From: Herbaspirillum rubrisubalbicans
GTDB taxonomy: Bacteria > Pseudomonadota > Gammaproteobacteria > Burkholderiales > Burkholderiaceae_D
NCBI RefSeq assembly: GCF_003719195.1
Contig: NZ_CP024996.1
Coordinates: 992,001-1,056,000, forward strand
DNA: 64,000 nucleotides
Reading direction: 5' to 3'
The notes below the pieces were generated by a model, which was not told the origin of the DNA, made no database searches, and was given only the letters and a program-made list of their open reading frames with translations. Positions 63,646 through 64,000 of this stretch are shown piece after piece. A program made the translations under genes and the position numbers. Position 1 is the first letter of the stretch, and each line of letters starts with the position of its first letter.

Positions 63646-64000
63646 TTGAAACTCGCCTCCTTGTCCGACTATCTGCTGCTGCGCATCAATCGTCCCCCCG
63701 CCAAGGCCGCACCGGGCAAGGGCAAGGCCGCCAGTGCCCGCGAAAGCAGTGCGGCGAAAATTACCAAAACCGCCAAGACATCCGGCGTCAGCACCCCCGT
63801 CAATCGCCAGATCTACCAGTTGATCCGCGAAGCCATCCTGGCCCATACCCTGCCGGCCGGGATGCAATTGCCTTCTTCACGCGACCTGGCGCTGGAGCTG
63901 GGCACCTCGCGCAACACCGTGACCTACGCCTATGAGCAATTGCTGGCCGAGGGTTACCTGGAGAGTCGCACCGGGGCCGGCACCTTCGTGGCCGACACGG
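63646..64000 (+). CDS. MocR/GabR-type GntR regulator, 3' end cut by window edge
   Basis: The frame begins with TTG at 63646 (an in-frame TGA lies just upstream, and no ATG is available; TTG at 63661 is an alternative) and runs to the window edge, 118 residues. After a lysine- and alanine-rich linker, residues about 52-118 form a GntR winged helix: NRQIYQLIREAILAHTLPAGMQLPSSRDLALELGTSRNTVTYAYEQLLAEGY (in parts). The missing part should be an aminotransferase-like domain. It probably activates gabT and the transporter. Confidence 0.75.
   Translation, partial: MKLASLSDYLLLRINRPPAKAAPGKGKAASARESSAAKITKTAKTSGVSTPVNRQIYQLIREAILAHTLPAGMQLPSSRDLALELGTSRNTVTYAYEQLLAEGYLESRTGAGTFVADT

Overview
This window looks like chromosomal DNA from a GC-rich betaproteobacterium of the Oxalobacteraceae, most like Herbaspirillum. 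The clues are protein wording (porin, ChvE/GguAB, galactonate and fucose enzymes), the GC-rich third positions and the dense catabolic operons. This assignment comes from recognition, not from a search. No rRNA, tRNA, CRISPR array, insertion sequence or prophage gene was seen. Genes are cut at both edges: an MFS transporter at the left and a MocR-type regulator at the right.

Layout. Positions 1-932: end-truncated MFS transporter. 1146-5037: leftward D-galactonate operon (aldose epimerase, dgoK, dgoA, dgoD). 5557-10281: galactofuranose-type CUT2 ABC transporter ytfQRT-yjfF. 10503-14678: chvE-gguA-gguB sugar transporter. 14766-17377: L-arabinonate-type IlvD/Edd dehydratase and an SDR aldose dehydrogenase. 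17752-21201: GbpR-like LysR regulator, outer-membrane porin and an SMP-30 lactonase. 21285-29918: IclR regulator and a non-phosphorylative L-fucose module (fuconate dehydratase, fucose dehydrogenase, mutarotase, three-gene ABC transporter, fuconolactonase). 29922-35893: TetR regulator divergent from a tightly overlapping six-gene lipid-modification cluster (FAD oxidase, DUF1365, Cfa-like methyltransferase, DUF3833 lipoprotein, SDR, SnoaL-like). 35919-36635: MgtC/SapB membrane protein. 36961-44719: AraC regulator, a third CUT2 transporter, a ribitol-dehydrogenase-like SDR, a D-ribulokinase-type FGGY kinase and a DCXR-like SDR. 44791-47947: small lipoprotein, exported MetX-like hydrolase, predicted outer-membrane barrel and glutamine amidotransferase. 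48104-52244: iron-type sigma/anti-sigma/TonB receptor set with a Fur-like site. 52417-55768: LysR regulator, acetylpolyamine deacetylase and MHS transporter. 56046-64000: gabD, a polyamine/GABA-type ABC transporter, gabT and a divergent MocR regulator.

How the genes work together. The first 21 kb can import galactose/arabinose-type sugars, oxidise them at C1, open the lactone, dehydrate the acid and, for galactonate, phosphorylate and cleave it to pyruvate and glyceraldehyde-3-phosphate. The second module does the same for L-fucose as far as 2-keto-3-deoxy-L-fuconate. The third probably takes ribitol or a related polyol through D-ribulose into the pentose phosphate pathway. The right end handles polyamine/GABA nitrogen.

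The most interesting signals are non-coding. Two arrays of a TAAGTTTT motif repeat every 22 bp on either side of the fucose transport genes. A TTGGTAG motif repeats three times every 20 bp at the TetR start. A GC-rich stem-loop follows the binding-protein gene in all four CUT2 transporter systems. The -10/-35 arrangement is shared by the ytfQ and porin genes, with a related element before chvE.
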